Assembly: GCA_015523135.1 (NCBI GenBank)
Contig: WAKY01000167.1
Span: 1 to 23,554, forward strand
Length of the DNA: 23,554 nt
Reading direction: 5' to 3'
From: Candidatus Aciduliprofundum sp.
GTDB lineage: Archaea; Thermoplasmatota; Thermoplasmata; Thermoplasmatales; Aciduliprofundaceae
A model generated the notes under the pieces. It did not search any database. It had not been told where the DNA came from and saw only the letters and a program-made list of their open reading frames with translations. Each line of letters opens with the position of its first letter. Position 1 is the first letter of the stretch. Positions 15,345-22,240 of this stretch are shown here, in pieces. The position numbers and the translations under genes were made by a program.

Positions 15345-16529
15345 TTATAGCTTCTCCCCTATCGTCTTGCCATCCCATTTATCAACCATCTGCGATATTT
15401 CATCTCTAACACTCTCCCCCTCCAGTACTGCTATAATTAGCCCTGCAATCTCCTTCATATCCTCAGGCCCGTATCCTTTCCAAGTAAGCTCAGCTGTGCC
15501 AATTCTTCCCACAGAATCAACTATAATTCCATTCTCCTCCAGCAATTCGCCCATCTGTGGAGGAGTTAGAGAAAATTTCTCTTTTAATGATTTTTCATCC
15601 ACAAGAATTTGATGCGAATTCGTATAATATGGCGAGTATTTTATTCCAAGCCCATCTTCTTCAAGTGCTTGAGCTAGTGTTTTAGAATTCTCGGCTACCT
15701 TCTTTCCGTATACTTTTGCCACTGGAGAGAATTCATAGAGTGCCATAGCCAATGCGGCTACCCTATTTGTGTGATAATTATCCTGAGTACGCCAAGTCAA
15801 ATTTCTCTCAATCTTTTCGGCTATGCTCTCATCATTTGTGAATATTATTCCCCCCTGTGGCCCCGGGAAAGATTTGTGTGTAGAGCCGTAAACAGCATCG
15901 CATTTCCCAATGCCTTTTTGAAATCCAGCGGGAAGGAGGCCCATAACATGGGAGGCATCATAAACTACTCTTGCTTCAATTTCTTCCGCTACTTCCAAAA
16001 CTTCATCAAGATTGTAAGGGAATAGAATGTAACTGGCGCCAAGAATTATTAATTTTGGCTTCTCTCTCCTTATCTTCTCCACGTCTATTTCACGCATATT
16101 TTTTAGGGAAAGAGGCACAAATTTAAGAGAGAACATATCGGGCATGTATGGCTGAGAGTATCCATCATAGCCACCAAGTTCTGGAGGTATGGCCATTATT
16201 TTATCTCCCTTCTCAGTTAAAGAAATGAGTACAGTCATAGCAGCAATATGTCCAGATATAGGCTTCACATTGGCAAATTTAAATCCAAAAATCTCCCTTG
16301 CCTTATTCTCAGCGTACTCTTTTATCTCCTCCTGATACTTTGTGCCTCCATAGGCATTATGCACGAATGAGCCATGTACCTCTTGATCAAAAATCATACT
16401 GTAGCGAGAAGCCATATCAGATGCCAAAGCCTTACGAACCTTATAGGATAAGAAATTCTCTGAAGCTTGCATGTTTAGCACTCTTTTTCTATACTCGTCG
16501 TGAAGTTGAATTATGCCCTGAGGATTCAT
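15345..16529 (-). CDS. glyA: Serine hydroxymethyltransferase
   Basis: PLP enzyme that interconverts serine and glycine while loading a C1 unit on the pterin cofactor. The protein is 394 residues, shorter than the bacterial 415-430 form, as in many archaea. Family marks are QASENFLS near the N-terminus, YGGTKYQEEIKEYAENKA, VKPISGHIAAM, VVYDASHVMG (Asp191, His194) and the Schiff-base lysine in STHKSFPGPQGG (Lys219). Its ATG overlaps the thrC stop (ATGA), with GAGGTG just upstream, so thrC-glyA are translated from one transcript. With fhs next to it the cluster can link formate, serine and glycine. Confidence 0.95.
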   Translation of the reverse strand: MNPQGIIQLHDEYRKRVLNMQASENFLSYKVRKALASDMASRYSMIFDQEVHGSFVHNAYGGTKYQEEIKEYAENKAREIFGFKFANVKPISGHIAAMTVLISLTEKGDKIMAIPPELGGYDGYSQPYMPDMFSLKFVPLSLKNMREIDVEKIRREKPKLIILGASYILFPYNLDEVLEVAEEIEARVVYDASHVMGLLPAGFQKGIGKCDAVYGSTHKSFPGPQGGIIFTNDESIAEKIERNLTWRTQDNYHTNRVAALAMALYEFSPVAKVYGKKVAENSKTLAQALEEDGLGIKYSPYYTNSHQILVDEKSLKEKFSLTPPQMGELLEENGIIVDSVGRIGTAELTWKGYGPEDMKEIAGLIIAVLEGESVRDEISQMVDKWDGKTIGEKL

Positions 16530-17647
16530 TTAAACACCTCACAATTCTCCAAATTCTCAATTTTGCAGGATGATATCTCACCATCATATTCTATACTTTT
16601 CGTTTTGAGCCCTGAACCTGTTAATATTAGAGCTACTCTTGAATCTTTCAAATTTAATTTTTTAAAGGCTGCTAGGGTTGTGGCAGAGGCGGGTTGTACA
16701 AAAATTCCATTGTGGGCAAGCTGTTTTTGGGCTTTTATTATCTCATCATCTTCAACTGTAATACATTTCCACCCATTATTTTTCAATATCCTTAGAACAG
16801 CATTCCCGCTTGGAGGATAGGGATTCTCTATTGCATGCGCTATCGTAATTGGATTTTTAAATCTCTCAATTCTATTAGAGGGATAGGAACTGCATATTGG
16901 TGAGCAACCCTTGGCTTGCACCGCAACCATCTCTGGAATTTTGTCTATTATTCCACTCTCCTCCAATTCCAAAAATCCTTTATAAATTCCTCTGAACAAC
17001 CCTCCAGAACTCGTGGGCACGAATACATAATCCACCTCAACCTTTTCAGAGAGCTCAAAAGCAATTGTTTTATAACCTTCTACCCTAAATGGGTCATCAG
17101 AGTTCATAAAGTATATTTTTCTCTTTTCCCCGATTTCCAAAGATTTAAAATAAAGCTCTCCATAATCCCCCTCAACTTTCAAAATCCTTGCTCCATAAGG
17201 CACAATTTGAGAAATTTTATCTTTTGATATGTTTGAAGATACTAGCACAAAGGTATCCATTCCTGCGTGTGCCCCATAAGCGGCAACACTTGCAGCCATA
17301 TTTCCGGTGGATACAACTCCAATTCTCTCAAATCCCATTTGAATTGCCCTATTTATTGCTACAAAAGTACCTCTATCTTTAAAGCTCCAGGTTGGATTCA
17401 CACTCTCATTCTTAAAATAAACTTCATTTCCATAAATCTCAGCTCGAATTAGAGGAGTGTCTCCCTCCCCCAAACTGTAATTAATATTCAAAGGAATTGC
17501 ATAAAAATCCTTATACCTGTTCCAAACATTTCCATTTCTTATCTTTCCTCTCATATTCTCCAATTGCAAAGGTTCATTACAAATTGGGCATCTCTGATGA
17601 TGCTCCTCCAAGGAGAATTTTCTACCACAGGCAGTACATACAAACAT
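16526..17647 (-). CDS. thrC: Threonine synthase
   Basis: PLP-dependent enzyme that makes threonine from O-phosphohomoserine. The N-terminus has a zinc ribbon (CTAC at 4-7, CPIC at 20-23), followed by GEGDTPLI, the Schiff-base lysine in WSFKDRGT (Lys90), STGNMAAS, PTSSGGLFRG and a final LTGSGLKT phosphate-loop segment. Length, 373 residues, fits the archaeal fold-type II group. It could act on related substrates, but the Thr synthase pattern is good. First gene of the thrC-glyA operon; the start is the ATG at 17647. Confidence 0.92.
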   Translation of the reverse strand: MFVCTACGRKFSLEEHHQRCPICNEPLQLENMRGKIRNGNVWNRYKDFYAIPLNINYSLGEGDTPLIRAEIYGNEVYFKNESVNPTWSFKDRGTFVAINRAIQMGFERIGVVSTGNMAASVAAYGAHAGMDTFVLVSSNISKDKISQIVPYGARILKVEGDYGELYFKSLEIGEKRKIYFMNSDDPFRVEGYKTIAFELSEKVEVDYVFVPTSSGGLFRGIYKGFLELEESGIIDKIPEMVAVQAKGCSPICSSYPSNRIERFKNPITIAHAIENPYPPSGNAVLRILKNNGWKCITVEDDEIIKAQKQLAHNGIFVQPASATTLAAFKKLNLKDSRVALILTGSGLKTKSIEYDGEISSCKIENLENCEVFK

Positions 17648-17653
17648 AGAAGT

Positions 17654-17680
17654 ACATCCAAAAGGATGAATATAAAGCTA
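17654..17680 (-). promoter_or_regulatory. thrC-glyA promoter with inverted repeat
   Basis: On the minus strand TAGCTTTATATTC (about 17668-17680) is a TATA box centred some 26 bases before the thrC ATG. Between the box and the start lies CATCC-N4-GGATG (17655-17668), which could be an operator or a weak hairpin. Confidence 0.5.
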
Positions 17681-17683
17681 CTG

Positions 17684-18247
17684 CTAAAAACTCAAATCTA
17701 TGGTACTCTCTAATCCTTCCCCTAAAATTCTGGCTGAGAATCTTATTGTCTCTCTCCCAATCACTTGAATATATGCCTCCGTGTTAATAGTTATCCTTTG
17801 AGAAGTAGTGGAAAAGCCGTTGTATATAGTGCGAGGTGCCCACGCCTGCGTCACAATCCCCCCGTTGTAATCCTCTTCCCATGGCACAGCATTGATGCCA
17901 CGATTCTTCTCAACCAAGAATGCATAAAACACTCTACCATATAAGCTACGAATACTTAAAAGCACATTTTCATTCTTTATTAATTTTGCATCCAAGGTTA
18001 TTGCAAAGAAAATTATTCTAGATGAATTTCCGCATTCTCCCTTTGATTGAGCGATGAAACGAATGGTAAGTTTCATGTATCCTCCAACATAGAGAGTTAA
18101 AGAGCTCATATTTCTTGCAGTTCCAAAATCATAATGAGTATGCCCCTCTTGAATTACCCTAATCTTATCAAAATTGTAAGGATTTGAGAGAATAAGAATG
18201 AATAGAATAGCAAGAATTATAATGGTGGAGAGCTTGCTCTTTTTCAT
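17684..18247 (-). CDS. Exported or membrane-anchored protein of unknown function
   Basis: 187 residues. A basic N-terminus (MKKSKLS) is followed by one hydrophobic helix (TIIILAILFILILS), i.e. a signal peptide or anchor, and then a domain rich in beta-strand and Ser/Thr (SLTLYVGGYMKLTIRF, FSTTSQRITINTEAYIQV). There is no lipobox, and only one Cys is seen after the helix (GECG). I do not recognise a family. It stands between thrC (same strand, 36 bases downstream of its stop) and the divergent rps3ae promoter. An extracellular or surface role is the most that can be said. Confidence 0.7.
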   Translation of the reverse strand: MKKSKLSTIIILAILFILILSNPYNFDKIRVIQEGHTHYDFGTARNMSSLTLYVGGYMKLTIRFIAQSKGECGNSSRIIFFAITLDAKLIKNENVLLSIRSLYGRVFYAFLVEKNRGINAVPWEEDYNGGIVTQAWAPRTIYNGFSTTSQRITINTEAYIQVIGRETIRFSARILGEGLESTIDLSF

Positions 18248-18293
18248 AATTACAAATAGATTATCAAATATTAATCTTAGCTATAAGTTTACA

Positions 18294-18336
18294 AAAATTA
18301 TTTAAAGGAAAGCCCATTTACCTTCGCAAAGGTGAT
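18294..18336 (+). promoter_or_regulatory. rps3ae promoter and SD
   Basis: TATA-like AAAATTATTTAAAGG (18294-18308) and a strong GGTGAT SD (18331-18336), 5 bases before the ATG. This fits a transcript with a short leader. Confidence 0.65.
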
Positions 18337-18341
18337 TACCC

Positions 18342-19064
18342 ATGGCAAGCAAAAGAGCGGAGAGAGCCGCTGCGAGAAGAGTTCGTGACAAATGGAGGGC
18401 AAAAGTCTGGTACACTATAATAGCTCCAGATACATTTAGCGCAAAAGAATTGGGCATGACTCCATCAAATGAGCCAGATAAGGTCATTGGAAGAATTGCT
18501 GAAACTACACTATACGATCTGACTGGAGATTTTAAAAAGATGCATGTTAAGTTATACTTCAAAATAAATCGCATCCAAGGCACAAACGCATACACGAGGT
18601 TCATAGGGCATGATATGACCACAGACTACATTCGCCGCATGGTTCGCAGAAGGAGGAGCAGAATAGATGCAATATTTCCCGTACTCACAGCGGATGGTTA
18701 CAAGCTCCGTGTCAAGGTAATTGCCGTTCCAGATAAGAGAATAAAATCATCAATAAAGAGCGAAATAAGAAAGAAAATTATGGACTATCTTTTTGCAAAA
18801 GCTACCGAGATGACTTTCTCCGAATATGTAAAATATCTTCTTAGCGAAGATGTTAAAAGGGATCTATCCAAGGTTGTCAAGCCCGCTTATCCTGTGAGAA
18901 GAATTGAAGTGAGAAAATCTGAAGTTCTCGTTTTCCCAGAGGAGAAAGTTGTTGAGCTTGAGAGAGAGGAAGAGAAGAAGGAAATCGAGGTAGAGGCACC
19001 GGAAGAGGAAAGCACAGAGGTTAGTGAAGAAGAACCTAGCGAAGAAATGCAGGTAGAGGAATAA
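18342..19064 (+). CDS. rps3ae: 30S ribosomal protein S3Ae (eS1)
   Basis: Archaeal/eukaryotic-specific small-subunit protein eS1, located near the mRNA exit. The 240-residue sequence shows the family's WYTIIAPDTF, GRIAETTLYDLTGDF, INRIQGTNAYTRFIGHDMT and RRRRSRID segments. The last 35 or so residues are a run of Glu with Val/Ser, an acidic tail longer than the folded domain needs. The ATG has a strong GGTGAT SD. The tRNA-Met gene starts only 7 bases after the stop, so both are likely on the same primary transcript. Confidence 0.97.
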   Translation: MASKRAERAAARRVRDKWRAKVWYTIIAPDTFSAKELGMTPSNEPDKVIGRIAETTLYDLTGDFKKMHVKLYFKINRIQGTNAYTRFIGHDMTTDYIRRMVRRRRSRIDAIFPVLTADGYKLRVKVIAVPDKRIKSSIKSEIRKKIMDYLFAKATEMTFSEYVKYLLSEDVKRDLSKVVKPAYPVRRIEVRKSEVLVFPEEKVVELEREEEKKEIEVEAPEEESTEVSEEEPSEEMQVEE

Positions 19065-19071
19065 TTTTTAA

Positions 19072-19180
19072 GCCGGGGTGGCTCAGCCTGGTGGAGCGTC
19101 GGACTCATAGGGTAAAAGGTAATCTCCACCTCCAAGCCTGAGAAATCCGAAGGTCCCGGGTCCAAATCCCGGCCCCGGCA
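19072..19180 (+). tRNA. tRNA-Met (CAU, elongator) with a 35-nt intron
   Basis: All arms fold. Acceptor GCCGGGG (19072-19078) pairs with CCCCGGC (19173-19179), followed by A73. The D-stem is GCTC/GAGC, and the anticodon stem is TCGGA (19099-19103) with TCCGA (19146-19150). The T-stem is CCGGG/CCCGG with loop TCCAAAT. The anticodon CAT is at 19106-19108. The anticodon arm is interrupted after position 37 by 19110-19144, the standard 37/38 site of archaeal introns cut by the splicing endonuclease. The anticodon stem lacks the three G:C pairs of initiator tRNA, so this is the elongator. tRNA-Ile2, also CAU, is less likely from the acceptor stem. CCA is not encoded. Confidence 0.93.
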
Positions 19181-19191
19181 TTGATTTTTCA

Positions 19192-19229
19192 AAAATAAGA
19201 GGAGATTTAATCCTCCTTTTGCTTATTTT
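19192..19229. terminator. Probable bidirectional terminator hairpin
   Basis: AAAATAAG (19192-19199) pairs with CTTATTTT (19222-19229), and inside that AGGAG (19200-19204) pairs with CTCCT (19213-19217). T-rich flanks occur on both strands. It lies between the tRNA (+) and the minus-strand mini-genes, and could end transcription from both sides. Confidence 0.55.
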
Positions 19230-19334
19230 CTCCAAAAAGCAGCATTTAAAGCTTCCATCATTGCAATTTTGATAAAATTCGGGAAGAGGAAGGAAAATAA
19301 ATAAAAAAGGGAAAATTAAAATTTTGTTTCTAAT

Positions 19335-19388
19335 TTATTCCTCAGGATTCTTTTTCTTTTTCTCTTTCTTTTTCTTATCATTTGCCAT
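19335..19388 (-). CDS. 17-aa lysine-rich microprotein (candidate)
   Basis: A minute frame that reads MANDKKKKEKKKKNPEE and stops. It is preceded at good spacing by a strong SD, GAGGTGA, in the gap after the 49-aa gene, and this is the main evidence. Nine of 17 residues are lysine. It may bind nucleic acid, or the translation itself may matter. Being so short it could also be chance in a purine-rich strand, so the call is tentative. Confidence 0.4.
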   Translation of the reverse strand: MANDKKKKEKKKKNPEE

Positions 19389-19405
19389 TTTTCTCACCTC
19401 TTTTT

Positions 19406-19555
19406 TTACCAGTCTTCCCTTTCTCTTTCTCCTTCCTCTTCCCATTCTGTTTCATCTTCATTCTCTATTTCATCATCCAATCTTTCTTCTTCATATTCTT
19501 CAAAGTTTTCTTCTTCATCTATTTTTTGTTTTTTCTTTTTCTTAGGTACGTACAT
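19406..19555 (-). CDS. 49-aa charged miniprotein (Lys head, Glu body)
   Basis: Starts MYVPKKKKKQKIDEEENFEE and ends GEREREDW. A basic N-terminus is followed by about 35 residues that are mostly Glu/Asp, so the chain is bipolar and probably disordered. The SD is exceptional: GGGGAGGTGAATCCCC (19556-19571, minus strand) forms a 5-bp stem with GGTGAA exposed in the loop and touching the ATG. A TATA-like TTTTTTATACATG lies at about 19593-19605, so it has its own promoter. Not recognised; the strong translation signals support expression. Confidence 0.62.
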   Translation of the reverse strand: MYVPKKKKKQKIDEEENFEEYEEERLDDEIENEDETEWEEEGEREREDW

Positions 19556-19813
19556 GGGGATTCACCTCCCCAAACTAAAAGCATCTCTATCATGTATAAA
19601 AAAGATTTGTAATAAATAAAACTACTTCATTAAAATTTAGAAAATTAGTAAAATACAGAAAACCCAAGCAATTTTACCTTTTTATAAAGACTAACAGCTA
19701 CAATTTACATATAAATATCTGAAGCCTGCCATCCAATATCCAATTGATAAAGAGATGTTTTAAGTGCAGGAGCTTAAAGGAACGGGTAGATTACATAAAT
19801 TAAAAGAAGGCTT
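19556..19813. other. AT-rich intergenic stretch, no gene seen
   Basis: Beyond the promoter and SD hairpin of the 49-aa gene, this holds no convincing frame on either strand. A plus-strand TATA-like TTTACATATAAATATC (about 19702-19717) and the inverted repeat TTTAAG-N8-CTTAAA (19759-19778) could mark an unannotated small RNA, but no known fold is visible. Confidence 0.4.
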
Positions 19814-19821
19814 TCAAAGCC
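19797..19821 (-). terminator. Terminator-like hairpin after the 117-aa membrane protein gene
   Basis: On the minus strand GGCTTTGAAAGCC spans the stop codon of the gene and is followed by TTCTTTTAATTT, an intrinsic-type hairpin plus T-rich tail. Confidence 0.5.
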
Positions 19822-20167
19822 AGTAAATAGCACCTTTCCATCCAAGGCTCAAGAGAAGAAGGGAGATTGCAAAGAGAAGAACTCCTATGCCAAATATGAA
19901 TAAACTCTCTTTCCAGGATATGTTGTAAATTTTGTCCGTATCTTCTACCTCATCAATATCTACCTCTGCAGATTGAAAAACACGTTTTTTGCGAAATCTA
20001 AGCAAGTTTATTGTTGGGCTTGTAGAAAATGCCCCTATTAGCATGACAATCATACCTATGACAAAAACTATGTAAGGAGTGATGAATAGAAGTATGCCAA
20101 TTATAATTGAATATTTTATTATTGATTTCATAGCCCTTTCCCTGTCTATCTTCATTGAAAATCCCAT
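19814..20167 (-). CDS. Small integral membrane protein of unknown function
   Basis: 117 residues with about four hydrophobic segments in two pairs (YSIIIGILLFITPYIVFVIGMIVML; ESLFIFGIGVLLFAISLLLLSLG), separated by an acidic loop (VDIDEVEDTDK). It lacks the sequence marks of CrcB/Fluc fluoride channels. Start is the ATG at 20167, with ATG at 20155 as an alternative. The gene begins 27 bases after the MFS gene on the same strand, so it is probably the last gene of that transcript. Function not known. Confidence 0.68.
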   Translation of the reverse strand: MGFSMKIDRERAMKSIIKYSIIIGILLFITPYIVFVIGMIVMLIGAFSTSPTINLLRFRKKRVFQSAEVDIDEVEDTDKIYNISWKESLFIFGIGVLLFAISLLLLSLGWKGAIYWL

Positions 20168-20194
20168 ATATTCATATCCGATTTAACCCTTTGG

Positions 20195-21403
20195 TTATTC
20201 TTTAACGAAGAACGGAGGTGCTGAAATTAGAACAATAAAGCCTATTATTGCAAGGGCCATTCCAACTCCAAGCACATCTGCAAGATATCCCATCAGAATT
20301 GATAGTCCCGCAGCTATGAATGTCTTAATCTGAGATTCCACACTCAATCCAGATGCCATGACTCTGCTCTTGATTCTATCTGCAATATAACCAACATTCA
20401 TAGGTCTCCTTATGTTATGAAGCACATAGATTAGAAGGAACAGCACTATGGATATTATGAGCCAGTCTATGTGATAAAAGATTCCTGTAAGGATTATTAT
20501 CACTGCACCCAAGATTAGAGTTGAGTTTATTGCCCTTCCTAAATTACCTACTCTATTCACAACCTTGTAAGCGTTGCGAGAGGCATAGGCGGTCATTAGA
20601 TATATGAAAAAGTAAACAATGCCTATAACAACTGCCGTTCTCTTATCTCCGCTCAAAAACAATAAAACTGGAAGCGCAAGAGCGAAAGTTTGCAAAACTG
20701 CCTGAAGGTAGTCCTTAGTTGCTTCGTAAGATGCTGAGAATAGGGAAGAATTCACAATGGCTTTTAATGCGAGCTTGTCTTTGAACATCAAACGAAAATC
20801 AGCAAGGGTTTTCTTAAACTGCTCTCCTATCTTTCCCACACTCTTTCTTATCTCTCCATCAAGCATCTTTGGATATGTGGCTAAATTTATGAAATTGAAT
20901 ATGTAGGGAAGAATGGTAACTATGAATATGTCTCTGTAATTTCCAGTGTAGAAAACGATAAGTCCTGCAAGAAGTGCATTGGTTGCAGAGCCAAGCTGTG
21001 AATATGAACGAGTTGCTCCATAGTACTCTACCTTCTTCTCAGAGATATTCTTGATTTTAAGGTACTCTAAGATCATTGCCTTATGTGTTCCCGTTCTATA
21101 AGCATCTCCTAAAGCGTAGAGAATCATAGCAACTGCAAAGAGCCAGAATGAAGAAAAGAAGAAGAATATGGCAAATGCAATTATATACGAGGACATTGAC
21201 ATGAGCATTGAGCGCCTTCTTCCAAACGCATCCGCATAAACCCCTGTGGGTATTTCAAGTATGTAAATTGATACTTCCTTTATTGCGTATAAGATTCCTA
21301 TCTCAGTATAAGACATTCCAGCAGCTTTAAAAAATAGAAGTATGAACGGCTCAAATAATCTAAGGTTCTTCAAAAATCCGTATGCGGCAAATTTGTAGAA
21401 CAT
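20195..21403 (-). CDS. MFS transporter
   Basis: A 12-helix major facilitator superfamily protein of about 402 residues. The loop 2-3 signature is recognisable as GVYADAFGRRRSML, the D-x-x-G-R-R/K motif of MFS proteins, preceded by EIPTG as in drug/metabolite exporters. A less exact second copy is YIADRIKSRVMASGL in the second half. The substrate is unknown. ATG at 21403 is chosen, while an in-frame TTG at 21436 exists. A TATA-like GTTAAATATTTCC (about 21439-21451, minus) may give this gene its own promoter in addition to read-through from the riboswitch-led genes 20 to 50 bases upstream. The fluoride riboswitch context makes an export role in fluoride or acid stress worth considering. Confidence 0.86.
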   Translation of the reverse strand: MFYKFAAYGFLKNLRLFEPFILLFFKAAGMSYTEIGILYAIKEVSIYILEIPTGVYADAFGRRRSMLMSMSSYIIAFAIFFFFSSFWLFAVAMILYALGDAYRTGTHKAMILEYLKIKNISEKKVEYYGATRSYSQLGSATNALLAGLIVFYTGNYRDIFIVTILPYIFNFINLATYPKMLDGEIRKSVGKIGEQFKKTLADFRLMFKDKLALKAIVNSSLFSASYEATKDYLQAVLQTFALALPVLLFLSGDKRTAVVIGIVYFFIYLMTAYASRNAYKVVNRVGNLGRAINSTLILGAVIIILTGIFYHIDWLIISIVLFLLIYVLHNIRRPMNVGYIADRIKSRVMASGLSVESQIKTFIAAGLSILMGYLADVLGVGMALAIIGFIVLISAPPFFVKE

Positions 21404-21456
21404 TCTGTCCTTGGGTATCAATACATGAAAATACAATCGGAAATATTTAACTTTCT

Positions 21457-21855
21457 CTAAAGCCAGAGATAGTAATCAACCACTTCTTCAATATCCCTAT
21501 GTGCTCCTTTCTTCTTCATAAGATTTCTGATACTCTTGTTCTCTCCCAAGTATCCTGCAAGTATTATTGCCAAACTCCTGTTTTCTTTCACATAAGTGTG
21601 AGACCTGTACCGAATAGAAGCCCACTTACCCTCAAGGGTAAACATCTCCTGTAGCAAAAAATCTATCTCTTTCCTCAGATTCTCCATCTCCTCACTATCT
21701 TTCTTCTTCTCCCTGTACTCTTGAAGCGCGAGAGACACTACTTTCTCCTCCGGAATATTATAACTGGTAGATATTTCCTTCATCAGCTTCTCCGTGTGCT
21801 TGTTTAGCTTAAATTTTTTCTTTTTTAATTTTCCCGCTTTCAACAGGAGGTCCAT
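21457..21855 (-). CDS. Coiled-coil protein with RHH-like segment, second gene after the fluoride riboswitch
   Basis: 132 residues. The region KLNKHTEKLMKEISTSYNIPEEKVVSLALQEY has the strand-helix-turn-helix look of ribbon-helix-helix DNA-binding proteins. A charged coiled coil (KKKDSEEMENLRKEIDFLLQEM) and a C-terminal helical part ending VVDYYLWL follow. The ATG at 21855 overlaps the end of the upstream gene by 47 bases, and a start further inside is possible but would shorten the basic strand. A regulatory or structural role is the best guess, from local pattern alone. Confidence 0.68.
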   Translation of the reverse strand: MDLLLKAGKLKKKKFKLNKHTEKLMKEISTSYNIPEEKVVSLALQEYREKKKDSEEMENLRKEIDFLLQEMFTLEGKWASIRYRSHTYVKENRSLAIILAGYLGENKSIRNLMKKKGAHRDIEEVVDYYLWL

Positions 21856-22156
21856 TTCCTCTCATCTCCATCAAAAGTGCTTTATTCTCCACACCAAGCT
21901 CGTCAATCCACCGCTCCATCCTCTTTTGATCTCTCTCAGCTTTATTGCAGAATTCTGTAAGCTCATCAAGCTCTTCTTTCATCCTCTTTATCTTCTCTTC
22001 CAATTCCTTCTTTCTCTTGAGCAAAGCTTCTCTATCATTCATCTCAAAATACCTATTCATAGAAGCCATTCTTTCATAGAGAAAACGATTAAAATCATCC
22101 TCTTTCATATTTTTTATCTTTTCGAACAATTCCTTGGGTATTTCTACCTCTAGCAT
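21809..22156 (-). CDS. Coiled-coil protein, first gene after the fluoride riboswitch
   Basis: 115 residues starting MLEVEIPKELFEKIKNMKED. The MLEVEIP strand followed by two short helices resembles a ribbon-helix-helix N-terminus. The rest (REALLKRKKELEEKIKRMKE and on) is a Lys/Glu coiled coil. No membrane segment is present, so it is not itself a transporter. ATG at 22156 is 5 bases after AGGGTGG (SD); an in-frame GTG at 22165 falls inside that SD and is rejected. It is the direct target of the fluoride riboswitch. Family unknown. Confidence 0.72.
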   Translation of the reverse strand: MLEVEIPKELFEKIKNMKEDDFNRFLYERMASMNRYFEMNDREALLKRKKELEEKIKRMKEELDELTEFCNKAERDQKRMERWIDELGVENKALLMEMRGNGPPVESGKIKKEKI

Positions 22157-22161
22157 AGGGA

Positions 22162-22168
22162 CCACCCT
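22162..22168 (-). promoter_or_regulatory. SD that may be masked by the riboswitch
   Basis: AGGGTGG, 5 bases before the ATG at 22156. It can pair with CCACCTT in the P1 strand of the aptamer (22201-22207): seven pairs, including one G-U. Binding of fluoride would keep that strand in P1 and free the SD, which suggests an ON switch acting on translation. Confidence 0.5.
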
Positions 22169-22170
22169 TT

Positions 22171-22220
22171 AAAAGGAGCCATCAGCCCTTAAGGGCGATT
22201 AAGGTGGGCCCCATCACCTT
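22171..22220 (-). promoter_or_regulatory. Fluoride riboswitch (crcB motif)
   Basis: On the minus strand the leader reads GGTGATGGGGCCCACC (22218-22203), then TTAATC, then GCCCTTAAGGGC, then TGATGGCTCC. P1 is GGTG with CACC. P2 is GCCC-TTAA-GGGC. The pseudoknot pairs GGGGCC (from GATGGGGCC) with GGCTCC (after CTGAT), six pairs with one G-U. The GATG and CTGATGG signatures and their order match the crcB/fluoride aptamer, best known from Thermotoga petrophila, nearly base for base around the ligand pocket. A TATA box is set so that the RNA should start at 22219-22220. The controlled genes are coiled-coil proteins, not crcB. Confidence 0.88.
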
Positions 22221-22240
22221 GCAAACCTTTAATGAAAAAT

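Noticed and set aside
19324..19612. Plus-strand Phe/Ser-rich frames
   Set aside because: They are antisense to the purine-rich mini-genes and have no SD; the Phe/Leu content simply reflects poly-pyrimidine sequence.
19814..20167. Fluoride channel CrcB/Fluc candidate near the fluoride riboswitch
   Set aside because: It has about four membrane helices and the right size, but none of the Fluc sequence marks (such as the N-terminal Gly-rich Arg motif and the central Gly-Thr/Asn helix motif).
21436..21436. TTG start for the MFS gene
   Set aside because: It adds 11 residues that look unlike a typical N-terminus, and a TATA-like box predicts transcription starting downstream of it. The ATG at 21403, preceded by AAGGA, fits better.
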